The notes: a model not told the origin generated them from the letters alone. DNA of 64,000 nt from Prorocentrum cordatum (GCA_963575745.1 CAUYUJ010018059.1:885001-949000), one strand, 5' to 3'; shown: positions 1-8,710, counted from the first letter of the stretch. Program-made: numbers and translations.

Positions 1-202
1 CGGGCCACAGAGTTAGATCGGGCTTGTCCCTCTACAGAGGGGGACTATTCAAAAATAGTCTGGGGACGATGTTTTGAACATTTGTTTGTCATAGTTTCGA
101 ATCTGTCATGTTCAGCATTTTGAGATTTGTCATATTTTCGTGCCTATACGACCACCCTGCGGGTGATAAGGAGGTGAGGGGGGAGGGGGAACCAACGTCT
201 CA

Positions 203-500
203 CTCAATCGATCTCGCTATCGATCTCACAATCGATCTCACATTCGATCTCACTATCGATATCACTATCGATTTCGCTATCGATCTCACTATCGATCTCA
301 CAATCGATCTCACAATCGATCTCACATTCGGTCTCACATTCGGTCTCACTGTCGATCTCACAATCGATCTCACAATCGATCTCACATTCGATCTCACATT
401 CGGCCTCACATTCGTTCTCACTATCGATCTCACTATCGATCTCACAATCGATCTCACATCCGGTCTCACTATCGATATCACAATCGATCTCACAATCGAC
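203..500. repeat. 12-bp minisatellite (ATCGATCTCACA)
   Basis: About 25 head-to-tail units of ATCGATCTCACA with single-base variants such as TTCGGTCTCACA. Because the period is a multiple of three, both strands stay open and give meaningless Asp-Leu-Thr-Ile or Arg-Ser-Ile-Val type translations. Confidence 0.9.
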
Positions 501-501
501 G

Positions 502-543
<42 letters not shown>

Positions 544-544
544 A

Positions 545-578
<34 letters not shown>

Positions 579-665
579 GCCATCATCAACATCATCATCA
601 TCACCATCATCAGCATCACCATCATCATCATAATCATCATCATAATCATCATCAAGATCATCATC
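501..665. repeat. (CAT)n trinucleotide tract
   Basis: An almost uninterrupted CAT tract with occasional CAA, CAC and AAT variants, following directly on the 12-bp minisatellite. Confidence 0.95.
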
Positions 666-687
666 GGGACACCGACGGGACACCGAC

Positions 688-859
688 GGGACACCAGCGG
701 GACACCGGCGGACACCGCGCCGCACCGGCCGCCCGGAAGAGAAACATTTGGTCCGGCCGCGCCTCAGCCACACGGGACACCAGCGGGACACCGGCGGGAC
801 ACTGCGCGCCACCGGCCGCCCGGAAGGGAAACATTTGGTCCGGCCGCGCCTCAGCCACA
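688..859. repeat. Tandem pair of 86-bp units
   Basis: Two adjacent copies (688-773 and 774-859) begin GGGACACCAGCGGGACACC and end GCGCCTCAGCCACA. They differ at a few bases. Short GGGACACCGAC units precede the pair. Confidence 0.85.
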
Positions 860-1643
860 GGAGACTTTCGCCTCGCCCGCACGCACGGCACGCACGAACA
901 CGAAACCGAAATCGATTTCCCGGTAGGGGGGCTCTCCGTTCCGCTTCGATCTCACCCCCTCACCTCCGATTTTTCAATTTTCGAATTTTGAACGATGTTC
1001 AGCATGTTTGTCATATGTTCGAATATGACTAACATGTTTCGTCCAAACGTCCCCTGTAGGGGGACAGGCCCGACCTAACCATCGAGGGGGTGTCCAGCGC
1101 CGATGCCAGAACTCCGCGCGGCGGACCTCCGACGGTGGTTGCTCATGCAGCCCGTGTCGGCCCGCAGCCGATGCGCACCGCCCCGGTGCGTGCGGCGGCG
1201 TCGGTGCGGGCGTTCCGGGTGGGGCAGTCTCTGAGGGGGGGCCCAGCCGAGCCCCGGAGCCACCGAGAGCATTGCAAGGCGCGAGAGCCCCACACGAGGG
1301 GCGCGGCCGCAGTGCAGGGCGCGAAACCCACACGGGGGGGGGCGGTCAAGAGCTTCTGGGGGCCTCCGGCAGGGGAGATCGCTCCAGACCGAAGGGGTCA
1401 CGAGCCCTCAGAAGCAACGCCCGCGTCGTCAGGGCGGGGATCTGGCGCATGCCCCTCATGCCCTTTCCCCCTCTCCGTCAGGGGTCCATGGTCAGGTTGG
1501 CACTGCCTCCAAGATCACGGGACCCTTCGCCCCACCAGTGGCCAAGGTCGGAGGTCATTCTCCCCCTCTGTGGAGGGGACCCCGATCACGGCAAGCAGTC
1601 GTGTGAATGTGTAGGCCTCCCACCCATCCCTTTTCCCACAAGT

Positions 1644-2360
1644 ATGTTGTATGATGTTATGCCCGTCCGTTCCCCAGGCGTGGAGGACGGTCTCACGTTT
1701 CCCATGCGTCACCGGGCGCGTTCTGCTACTCGCAAAGTGCCTGCTCGCAAACGTCCGGAAAGCACGCGTCTGCTTCGATGCAATTTCTCGCGGATCCCCC
1801 CCCCGGCAGATCCAGGCCATCTGCAAGTAGTCACTCTGCGAGTGGTGGAGCGCGCTCGCCTCCCATGCAGGCGCAAGGACGTGTTCACACTGTTCCAGAA
1901 GGCCCCGCAGGCGGTGTGGGAGCAGGTCTACCGCTCCATCAACCCGGTTGCGCAGATGGTCGTCAGGGGGTCCGAGCGGCTGGCGGACACGTTCCTGCAG
2001 AGACCGATCGTCAGGTTCGACTTCGAGGACGAGGCGATGACCGCCCGGGTCCACATCGACCTGAATCCGCACCTGTATTTTGGGGCCGCCGAGACCATCA
2101 CGGGAGATCACGTGCAGGCCCGCTTCGGCAAGCAGCGCCTGGAGGTCCGCATCGTGGCGCCCGGGTCCTACGGCGCAAACGATCTGTATTTGTGGAAGCT
2201 TGTCGTGTCTCCCCTCTCTGGGGAGATTGTGCCCGAGGACTGTTCTCTGGATATCAAAATCAGGGACGGGAACATATCCACGATGAGCAAGAAGGTTGTT
2301 TTGAAGTTGACAAAGTCAAAGCAGAATAAGTGGAAGAATCTGGGCATGGCCAGCGTGTGA
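1644..2360 (+). CDS. CS-domain (p23/NudC-like) protein
   Basis: The frame is open from 1272, but with no ATG there; the ATG at 1644 is used as a reasonable start and gives 238 residues. Residues about 125-233 read as a CS domain: alternating beta strands, then LYLWKLVVSPLSGEIVPEDC, then a strand pair and the typical C-terminal LTKSKQNKWKNLG with its conserved Trp. CS domains are co-chaperone modules that bind Hsp90 or other clients; which partner is used here cannot be told. The basic residues 20-45 and the segment around 75-115 (DVFTLFQKAPQAVWEQVYRS) have no match I recognise. An upstream exon is possible. The gene stops about 190 bases before the retrotransposon at 2546. Confidence 0.6.
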   Translation: MLYDVMPVRSPGVEDGLTFPMRHRARSATRKVPARKRPESTRLLRCNFSRIPPPADPGHLQVVTLRVVERARLPCRRKDVFTLFQKAPQAVWEQVYRSINPVAQMVVRGSERLADTFLQRPIVRFDFEDEAMTARVHIDLNPHLYFGAAETITGDHVQARFGKQRLEVRIVAPGSYGANDLYLWKLVVSPLSGEIVPEDCSLDIKIRDGNISTMSKKVVLKLTKSKQNKWKNLGMASV

Positions 2361-2545
2361 GGGTAAGCGACCGCCATAGAGCAGAGTATATGCTCTCAGC
2401 AGCAAGCGCTTGCACTGTGCAGTTCCTGCCAGCCTCTCGCCTGGCATGCCCTCAAAGTAAACTCGAGCGAGTCGCCCTCATCCCTCTGTTCCTCCTCATC
2501 TGTATCCCCCTCCTAACGTTCCTTCCTCCTCTCTATGTATATATA

Positions 2546-2649
2546 GTGCTTGAAGGATGGGGTACTCCTGGTGCCTGGGCCGTCTCATACGTGTGTCGCC
2601 GTGGGCCTGTTTTCCGTTCCGCAATCCCACGGCTCAAGTTTTTCAGGGT
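2546..2649 (+). repeat. Split direct repeat A1
   Basis: Starts GTGCTTGAAGGATGGGGTAC and ends AGTTTTTCAGGGT; the same 104 bases recur at 8711-8814. The membrane ORF begins three bases downstream. Confidence 0.95.
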
Positions 2650-2652
2650 GAA

Positions 2653-3270
2653 ATGCCTCCGCAGGGACTCGGACGGGTCCTTCTGGCGGCCCTCACAGGA
2701 GCCTGGTTGGCCCCATCGCCCCTCCGTGTCTGGCTTGGCGCGCCGAGTGGCGCTCCCCTGGCGGCGAGCTGCGCCGCCCCTGCTCCGGCGCCGCGCTGGA
2801 ACATCAGCTGCCCTGCGATCTGCCCCGACCTCAGCGAGGTCTTGGCGGAGCTCCACGAGCAGCGGCGTGAGCGCGAGCGGCTGGCCGCTTGGCGCGCAGA
2901 GGCGCTGCAGTCGGGCGTGCCCTGGCACGTTGAGGTGGTGACGGCCGTCCTGGGGAGCCTGGCCTTTTATGCGCACGTGGTGGCAGGTCTTATCTGGTCC
3001 TCTCTCGTCTTTGTTCTCAATGGCTGTCGCTGGTGTCGCCAAGCCTGGTCTGCACGTTGGGCAGAAGGTTCTCCTTCTGTACGGGGACGAGCCGAACCTC
3101 TGGCACGAGGCGAGCATCCTCCGCAAGAGCTCCGAGACGTGCTACAGGAGGATCCACGGCGAGGACCCTCCAGTGAACAGTTGGCTCTGGTGGATTCTGA
3201 CAGTGGACGGCGACGTGTACCCGCAGGATCTCTCCATGCCCGGGGACCTGCAGGCCCTTCGGCTGCTTGA
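2653..3270 (+). CDS. ORF0: small single-pass membrane protein of the retrotransposon
   Basis: The ATG at 2653, just inside repeat A1, opens 205 codons. The N-terminus (MPPQGLGRVLLAALTGAWLA) is hydrophobic. A charged Glu/Arg-rich stretch follows (ELHEQRRERERLAAWRAEAL), then a long apolar segment at about residues 96-125 (VVTAVLGSLAFYAHVVAGLI and on) typical of a membrane span, then an Arg/Trp-rich region. The ORF overlaps the Gag start at 3020 in another frame by about 250 bases; the part past the overlap may be non-coding. I do not recognise the family. The related fragment at 19417 has an ORF in the same place with the same features, which argues that it is real. Function unknown. Confidence 0.45.
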   Translation: MPPQGLGRVLLAALTGAWLAPSPLRVWLGAPSGAPLAASCAAPAPAPRWNISCPAICPDLSEVLAELHEQRRERERLAAWRAEALQSGVPWHVEVVTAVLGSLAFYAHVVAGLIWSSLVFVLNGCRWCRQAWSARWAEGSPSVRGRAEPLARGEHPPQELRDVLQEDPRRGPSSEQLALVDSDSGRRRVPAGSLHARGPAGPSAA

Positions 3271-4237
3271 TGCCGGAGGCGAGGTGACTGGAACGATGTT
3301 TGGGCGAGGCCCCGACGCGGTGTCTCGATATGGCTTCGGGGCAGGTCGGCGGGAAGGCCTCCTCGATGTGCCTCTCTTTCTCCGTGCCAAGGCTGTGGCC
3401 GACGAGGAGGAGCGTAAGGAAGGTGGCCATGGGGACGCTCTCGTGTCGAAGTCGCCTCCTCCCGCCGCGAGTGGGAAGATCTGGCGGATAGCCTTTTCAT
3501 CAGATCAGTCTTTCAGTCGTGGCGCCGAGTATCCGTCCGGAGTGGAGGGCCATCAGTTCACTCTCGTGAAGAAGGGCGATGCTGACGCCATGATGGTGGT
3601 TACTCCTGGGGGGGTCCTGCAGTGCTACTCCGCCACCGCCGACTCGATCGACGAGGACGCCGACACCCGGACCCTCCCAGTGGTGTGGCGGAACAACGCC
3701 CGCCGCCGTCGCTTTGTGGAGGCCGTCGACCTGATGCAGCATCACGACTACGGCGACTCCCCTCTAGAGGGGGAGGCTTCAATTCTCTGGTACTTGGAGG
3801 AGATCGCTCGAAGTGGAGAGGGTGGTCCCGTCCAGCGCCACTACAACTGGGCCCACCAGTTGAACTCAGGTGGCGACCGCTCGGTGCACGAGGACTTCTG
3901 CATCATGAAGGTTCTCGAGTTGGCGGCCGAGGTCGACCAGCTCAACATCCCCACGCCAGTCTCTCTGGAGGCGCTCGGGAGGCGCGCCATGCTGATCGAG
4001 CAGGCGCACCTCGACTCTCCTGGCAGCCCCGACTACACCGGGGCCGACGACTTCACGGGCTGGGGCCCGGGCCGTGGCAGGGCCCTGGTCGCCCCAACTT
4101 TGGTCAAGCACGTGGCCGAGAAGGCTCGTGACAAGGCGTCTGTGCATAAGGAGTTGCGCAAGCACAATGAGGAGCTTCGTTTGAGGAAGCCGCCCAAAGG
4201 CCCCAAGAAGGAGGGCCAGGGCGGCGACCATTCATGA
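3020..4237 (+). CDS. Gag-like ORF
   Basis: The frame is open from 2969; the ATG at 3020 gives 405 residues and fits the homologous ORF at 19899. The N-terminal part (GLHVGQKVLLLYGDEPNLWH) looks like a small beta-barrel. The C-terminal third is helical (residues near 300-360), followed by GADDFTGWGPGRGRAL and a very basic Lys/Arg tail, as expected for a nucleic-acid-binding Gag. The C-terminal half aligns by eye with the 19899-21044 product, including the P-D(Y/F)TG...D motif. The stop at 4235-4237 overlaps the RT start codon as ATGA. Confidence 0.6.
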   Translation: MAVAGVAKPGLHVGQKVLLLYGDEPNLWHEASILRKSSETCYRRIHGEDPPVNSWLWWILTVDGDVYPQDLSMPGDLQALRLLDAGGEVTGTMFGRGPDAVSRYGFGAGRREGLLDVPLFLRAKAVADEEERKEGGHGDALVSKSPPPAASGKIWRIAFSSDQSFSRGAEYPSGVEGHQFTLVKKGDADAMMVVTPGGVLQCYSATADSIDEDADTRTLPVVWRNNARRRRFVEAVDLMQHHDYGDSPLEGEASILWYLEEIARSGEGGPVQRHYNWAHQLNSGGDRSVHEDFCIMKVLELAAEVDQLNIPTPVSLEALGRRAMLIEQAHLDSPGSPDYTGADDFTGWGPGRGRALVAPTLVKHVAEKARDKASVHKELRKHNEELRLRKPPKGPKKEGQGGDHS

Positions 4238-5634
4238 TGAACGGCGATGGCCCCTCCCGCGGCCCGAGGGTGGGGCCGAGATCTAGGGCGTTCCCGGCCA
4301 CGCGGCTGGGCTTTCTCGCTGGAGTCGTCGCTGAGGAGCGCGACGTCCCGCGGGAGCTTCTTCCCCTACCGCATGCACCTCAGGAGCCGGTCGCTGGCCC
4401 CCACCTCCCCCGAGGAGTTCGGCAGCGAGTCCAAGGACGACGTCGGCTCACGGACGAGGTGAATGAGAGCATTTGGGCCCTCAACTGGCTCGTGGGTTCT
4501 TCCGCCGCCAATGCCAAGTTTTCTTCTCTTGGGCAGCGGGCCGCCGTTGACCACCTGTACGAGACCATCAATTCTTTTCGGCCGCCACCTCAGGCGGTTT
4601 CAGACGAGGAAGCCACGCGTGCGCTTCTCGGCAGCAGAGTCCCTTATGACGGGGACGATGACTTGACAGTGGTTCCCTACGACCGTGCTCTGGTGTCTAT
4701 CCCCGGTGACGGGCGAGTTCCCGCGCCCCTCGCCGAGGTGTTGCCGCCGGACGCCGCAAAGATGATCGTAGATTTCGACACCGACCTGCTCAAGGACGAC
4801 AACCAGTGGGGAGCGGAGGTGGAGCGTGGTCTCGAGCACATCGGTTATTACATGGACCCGCGGCTCCGCTTCAGCCGCCGCAGTTATCTCAACTTCATCG
4901 GGGACCTGTTCAGAGGCGGGCTTCTCGCCTGGCGACGGGCCGACCAAGTTCGAGGTAGGATCTCGGTATTTTTTGTACGAAAGAAGTCGGGCAAGCAGCG
5001 CCTCGTCGTCGACTGCAGACGCGTCAACGCCCGCTTCCGAGAGTGCCCCCACGCGCCGATGGGTTCGGGATCGTCCTGGGCCGACGTCGTGATGGACACG
5101 GACACTGACATGCATCTCTCGCTTAGTGACGTGAAGGACTACTTTTACGCCTGCGGTCTGCCGCCGGGCCTCGAGAGCTTCTTTTGCCTCCCCGACATCA
5201 CTGGGGAGGAGCTGAAGGCGGTCACCCAGGGTGACCCCGCCTTTGGGTACTTGTGGGGCTCCACGGCGGTCGCCCCCGCTATGAAGGCGATGCCGATGGG
5301 GTGGACTTGGAGTTTCTTCTTCGCGCAGGTCCTGCACGCTCACCAGGTCCACCAGATCAGGCCCTGGTCGCCCGGCGCGGTCACGCAGGATCGCGCCCCT
5401 CCGCCTCCGTTCAGGACGGGGACCGAGCTGGCTCTGCCCTACTGCGACAACTTCGTTGCGGCTGCCTCCTCTCTCGCACAGGCCGACGATCTCCGAGAAG
5501 ATTGTAAGCGCCGGATGACCTCGCTCGGTTTCGAGGTCCACGAGGAGGAGGCTGCCCGCCACTGGGCCGAGTCCTTGGGGTTCGCCATCGACGGACTCAC
5601 TGGGGAGCGTGAGCCGCCAGCGGCCCTGGCTTAG
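4234..5634 (+). CDS. Reverse transcriptase of the tyrosine-recombinase retrotransposon
   Basis: The ORF of 466 codons starts in an ATGA overlap with Gag, suggesting coupled termination-reinitiation. The RT core begins near residue 245 (RISVFFVRKKSGKQRLVVDC). Motif A is LSLSDVKDYFYACGLPP with the catalytic Asp at about 299; motif B is PMGWTWSFFFAQ; motif C is LPYCDNFVAAA, residues 403-406, with Asn in place of the usual second Asp. The same Asp-Asn change is seen in the diverged RTs at 28.1 and 41.7 kb, so it is a family trait and not damage in one copy. The reading frame passes to RNase H through a shift between 5609 and 5634. Confidence 0.85.
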   Translation: MMNGDGPSRGPRVGPRSRAFPATRLGFLAGVVAEERDVPRELLPLPHAPQEPVAGPHLPRGVRQRVQGRRRLTDEVNESIWALNWLVGSSAANAKFSSLGQRAAVDHLYETINSFRPPPQAVSDEEATRALLGSRVPYDGDDDLTVVPYDRALVSIPGDGRVPAPLAEVLPPDAAKMIVDFDTDLLKDDNQWGAEVERGLEHIGYYMDPRLRFSRRSYLNFIGDLFRGGLLAWRRADQVRGRISVFFVRKKSGKQRLVVDCRRVNARFRECPHAPMGSGSSWADVVMDTDTDMHLSLSDVKDYFYACGLPPGLESFFCLPDITGEELKAVTQGDPAFGYLWGSTAVAPAMKAMPMGWTWSFFFAQVLHAHQVHQIRPWSPGAVTQDRAPPPPFRTGTELALPYCDNFVAAASSLAQADDLREDCKRRMTSLGFEVHEEEAARHWAESLGFAIDGLTGEREPPAALA

Positions 5635-7030
5635 CGGTCGGCAGCTGGAGCGGCTCTTGGGACATGCTACCTTCCAGTTTTTGGGACATCGGCCGCTACT
5701 CTCTATCTTCCGCAGTTGCTACACCTTCGCGCAGTGCCACTACCTCCGACCGCGACGGCTCTGGCGGACCGCCGCCGAGGAGCTCCGTGCTGCCGCTGCT
5801 CTGCTGCCCTTTGCACGGGCCAACATGCGGCGGCCCTGGGCTTCGGAGGTGGAGGCGTTCGACGCCAGTCCTGCCGGCTGCGGGATCATGACGGCGGCCC
5901 TGCCAGAGGAGGTGGTCTCGGAGATCGGGAAGGTCGATGAGAGGCGGCGTTGCGCCTTCCAGTGCGAGCAACCTGGCGGGCCTCGTGAGCACGACCTCCG
6001 GGCGGCCCCTCCTGTCGAGGAGTGCTTCAGCAACGTTGAGTCCGTTGTCCCTCGCGACTGGTCTCGGCGACGGTGGCAGCCCGCGCAGGACTTCCCTGAG
6101 GTCCCGGCGTCCATCTTCCAGGATTTTGACTGGCGCGAGTGCGTGGCTGGCCGCTGGAGAGACGAGGAGCATATCACTATGCTTGAGGGGCGCACGGGTA
6201 TGATATCTGCGCGGCGCACCTGCCGGTCGCTGTCCAATCGAGGCAAGCGGCATCTCAAGATAGGCGACAATCTGGGCATGATCCTTGCTTTTGCCAAGGG
6301 ACGTGCGGACAACTTCGGCTTGCTGATGCTTTGCAGGAAAAATGCCGCGTTCACGGTTGCAGTGGACATGACAATTCGATGGCGTTGGGTTCCTTCAGAG
6401 ATCAATGTTGTTGATGCCGCCTCTCGTCGTTATCTTACTGAGGATCACCGCTGCCGCGAGCGAGGCCTGGCCCGCCTCAAGCTTCTTCGGGGCTCGGGCT
6501 TGGGGCCACCCGCGGCAGCTCGCGGGGGCGATGAGACGACTGCTGCCGCCTACGCAGGCCAAGCGGCCCCATGGCGAGGCATCTGCTGGTCTCCCACAGG
6601 GGCCCGCCGGCAGCCGCCCAGTCAAGGGGCCGCGGGTCTCACGGGTGCTGCAGGCGCCGCATCGCCAGGCGTGCTCCGCCCCCCGCGACGGCAGCCAGGG
6701 GTCGCCGCCTCCGACGCACCGCCGCCTGGCGGGGGCCGCCTCAGCGCGGACGCTGCCCGCCAACGCCGATCGGAGCCGCAAGCTGCAGATCCTGGCGCGG
6801 CGGGCGCGGGCGAGGACCCGCCGAGCGGCCGTCGAGGCGGGGGACCGCGAGATGCAGGAGGAGCTCGAGCTGAAGGGGATCATGGTGAGCCTCCTCGAGA
6901 TGAAGTCCGTCGGCAAGCAGTCGATCCCTTACTATCTCCAGAAGTTCAGGGAGTTCTTGGACTTAAGTGGTCGACCACGGGTTCGACCTCCACAAGGACG
7001 AGGACGTGGACGAGGCTTTGGTGCAGCTGA
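5609..7030 (+). CDS. RNase H domain and N-terminal part of the recombinase
   Basis: This frame continues RT from about 5609 with no ATG of its own, so it is either reached by a +1 shift or separated by an indel. The first part (RPWLSGRQLERLLGHATFQF) resembles the RT thumb/connection. RNase H signatures follow: EVEAFDASPAGCGI with the first Asp, KIGDNLGMILAFAKGRADN with the third acidic position, and WRWVPSEINVVDAASR with the last. This spacing is that of DIRS-type elements. After a Pro/Arg/Ala-rich linker, the C-terminal part (SIPYYLQKFREFLDL) looks like the start of the recombinase SAM-like arm-binding domain, whose continuation lies in the next frame from about 6967. Confidence 0.7.
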   Translation: MSRQRPWLSGRQLERLLGHATFQFLGHRPLLSIFRSCYTFAQCHYLRPRRLWRTAAEELRAAAALLPFARANMRRPWASEVEAFDASPAGCGIMTAALPEEVVSEIGKVDERRRCAFQCEQPGGPREHDLRAAPPVEECFSNVESVVPRDWSRRRWQPAQDFPEVPASIFQDFDWRECVAGRWRDEEHITMLEGRTGMISARRTCRSLSNRGKRHLKIGDNLGMILAFAKGRADNFGLLMLCRKNAAFTVAVDMTIRWRWVPSEINVVDAASRRYLTEDHRCRERGLARLKLLRGSGLGPPAAARGGDETTAAAYAGQAAPWRGICWSPTGARRQPPSQGAAGLTGAAGAASPGVLRPPRRQPGVAASDAPPPGGGRLSADAARQRRSEPQAADPGAAGAGEDPPSGRRGGGPRDAGGARAEGDHGEPPRDEVRRQAVDPLLSPEVQGVLGLKWSTTGSTSTRTRTWTRLWCS

Positions 7031-7854
7031 TGGACCCGTTGTACTTGGATGGGTGGCAGGTCGACCAGGGCGAGAAGCTGCTCGCGGCGGTGAAGCTCGG
7101 CATCCCGCGCTTCTCCAGAGCGGGGCTAGGCGGCCTGCCGCGCGCGGCCCGCGCCCTCCGCGGCTTTCGGGAGGCCGCCCCCGTGGCCTGCCGCTTCGGG
7201 CTGCCGCGCGCGTGGGTCGTCGCGATCATCGCGGCGATGCTCTGGCGCGGGATGCTGGAGAGCGCCCGCCGGGTGGTGGCGATGCACGATGCGCACCTGC
7301 GCACTGGCGAGGCGACGCGGCTCCGGGCCGAGGACTTCGCCCCACCGGTCGGAGACCATCGCGGCCACGAGCGCGGCGTGCTCATCCTCGGCTCCTCGAG
7401 CGCCGGGGCCCCCACCAAGACGGGCGTGCTGGACGACACGGTCACCCTGTCGGACTGGGACTTTCCGACCAGCAAGATACTGGGGCTTTTGAAGGCCCAG
7501 CGGGCCCCGCACGAGCCCTTGTTCGTCACGAAGCCCGCTGCCTTCAGGAAGGACTTCGATCGGGCGTGCCTCGACCTCGGGCTCGACAAGCGGAACCTCA
7601 CGAGCTACCAGCTGCGCCGCAGCGGCCCGAGCCGAGACGCCCTTCTCGGGCGCCGCACGCTTCCCGACATCATGAAGCGCGGCAGGTGGGCCACCCTCTC
7701 TTCGGTGAAGAGGTACGAGAGGCACGGAGTGATGCAGAGGGCGCTGGCCAGCAGCCCGAAGGAGCTGCTCGACTTCGCCGCGGCTGTCGAGTCCTCCATC
7801 GCGGGAGCGCTCCTTGGACGGCCGTCCCAAGTGGCCAAGCCGCCCCGTGCCTGA
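6967..7854 (+). CDS. Tyrosine recombinase (retroelement integrase)
   Basis: The frame is open for 295 codons without an ATG at its start; it continues the previous frame. It has the tyrosine recombinase catalytic set: Arg112 in HLRTGEATRLR, the motif-II box SYQLRRSGPSRD with Arg217 (Tyr214 stands where His is usual), Arg240-Trp241 in KRGRWATLSS, and the likely nucleophile Tyr250 in VKRYERH. This enzyme class integrates circular cDNA by strand exchange, in agreement with the split direct repeats. The His-to-Tyr change in box II may be a lineage feature. The ORF ends just before the methyltransferase in another frame. Confidence 0.75.
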   Translation: MVDHGFDLHKDEDVDEALVQLMDPLYLDGWQVDQGEKLLAAVKLGIPRFSRAGLGGLPRAARALRGFREAAPVACRFGLPRAWVVAIIAAMLWRGMLESARRVVAMHDAHLRTGEATRLRAEDFAPPVGDHRGHERGVLILGSSSAGAPTKTGVLDDTVTLSDWDFPTSKILGLLKAQRAPHEPLFVTKPAAFRKDFDRACLDLGLDKRNLTSYQLRRSGPSRDALLGRRTLPDIMKRGRWATLSSVKRYERHGVMQRALASSPKELLDFAAAVESSIAGALLGRPSQVAKPPRA

Positions 7855-8558
7855 AGCGCCGAGTTGCCGCCGAGATTTTCTCCGGCTCAGGGCAGCTCGC
7901 CCGCGCTCTCGCTCGGAGCGGAGTCCCCGCCTACGACGTCGCCGATGGCCCCGGTGCTGATCTGTTGCGGCCAGGCGTCGTGAGGCTTCTTCGTGACAAA
8001 ATTCGTGCTGGCTCTTTTTGTTTCATGTGGTTCGGTGTGCCGTGCAACACCTTCTCACGTGCCACTGATCGTCCTAATGGGCCGCGCCCTCTCCGCTCAA
8101 ACACTTATCTGCATGGTTTGCCCAACCTCGATGCAAAGCAGCGTGCGCGTGTGTCGAACGCCAACAGGTTAGTGCGTGTTGTGTGTAGCCTAGCTCGTGA
8201 ATGCAACAAATGTCACGTTCCATGGGTCATGGAGAATCCTCGGACCTCCCGCCTGTGGCTTTTAGATGAGATACAGATTATTGAGAGGAAAGCGTCCGCC
8301 GTTGTGCTAGATTATTGCATTTATGGGACGCCCTGGAGAAAGTGCACTCGTTTTGTTGGCACTCTCCCGGGTCTGGAATCGTGGGAGCGCCGATGCACGG
8401 GGAGAGTGTGTCGACGCACTGGCCACCGCCACCAGGCCCTCGAAGGCAAAGACGCCTCAGGTGTTTTCTGGACCAGGCGGGCGGAGCCATATCCCACTTC
8501 TCTCTGTATTGCTATCTCCTCCTCTGTCGTCGCCTCCCTCCCTCCTCTCCCTCATTAG
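7845..8558 (+). CDS. DNA methyltransferase-like domain of the retrotransposon
   Basis: The domain starts around 7845, partly overlapping the end of the recombinase frame. AAEIFSGSGQLARALARSGV fits a Rossmann SAM-binding motif I. WFGVPCNTFSRA has the Pro-Cys of a cytosine-C5 methyltransferase motif IV, and WVMENPRTSRLW carries Glu-Asn-Pro at the place of motif VI. DIRS-type elements are known to carry methyltransferase domains; the Pro-Cys and Glu-Asn-Pro pair suggests the C5 type rather than an adenine (DPPY) enzyme, but this is inference. The homologous box survives in the remnants near 29.6 and 43.2 kb. The last 30-40 residues run into low-complexity sequence and may not be native. Confidence 0.6.
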   Translation, partial: PCLKRRVAAEIFSGSGQLARALARSGVPAYDVADGPGADLLRPGVVRLLRDKIRAGSFCFMWFGVPCNTFSRATDRPNGPRPLRSNTYLHGLPNLDAKQRARVSNANRLVRVVCSLARECNKCHVPWVMENPRTSRLWLLDEIQIIERKASAVVLDYCIYGTPWRKCTRFVGTLPGLESWERRCTGRVCRRTGHRHQALEGKDASGVFWTRRAEPYPTSLCIAISSSVVASLPPLPH

Positions 8559-8580
8559 AACAGCTTCTGGTACTGGGGAC

Positions 8581-8710
8581 GGGTTGTGGGCCCTCGCCGT
8601 CTGTGTATGTCTCATCGTGACAGTTTCGCTCGGGCCCAGTCTTTAGGCAGGCGATGCTTCTAGGTAGCATCTCGATATGATTCCAGTTTCTCTGGTCTTG
8701 GCATAAAGGA
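8581..8710 (+). repeat. Split direct repeat B1
   Basis: Starts GGGTTGTGGGCCCTCGCCG and ends TTGGCATAAAGGA. It is repeated at 8848-8977 and abuts A2 directly. Confidence 0.95.

Larger units (their letters stand above)
11..1079. mobile_element. Inverted-repeat (foldback/MITE-like) element filled with satellite DNA
   Basis: The left end (from about base 11, GTTAGATCGGGCTTGTCCC) and the reverse complement of the right end (GTTAGGTCGGGCCTGTCCC, ending near 1079) match over roughly 30 bases with only transitions. Similarity continues inward as AT-rich sequence containing GAAC, GTTCAGCAT and TTTGTCATA words. No transposase is encoded. The interior is a 12-bp minisatellite, a CAT tract and an 86-bp tandem pair. 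The left flank is only 10 bases, so a target-site duplication cannot be judged. Inference: a non-autonomous DNA element or foldback repeat. Confidence 0.55.

Noticed and set aside
108-926. Long open frames on both strands over the first kilobase
   Set aside because: They translate 12-bp and CAT repeats; composition alone explains them.
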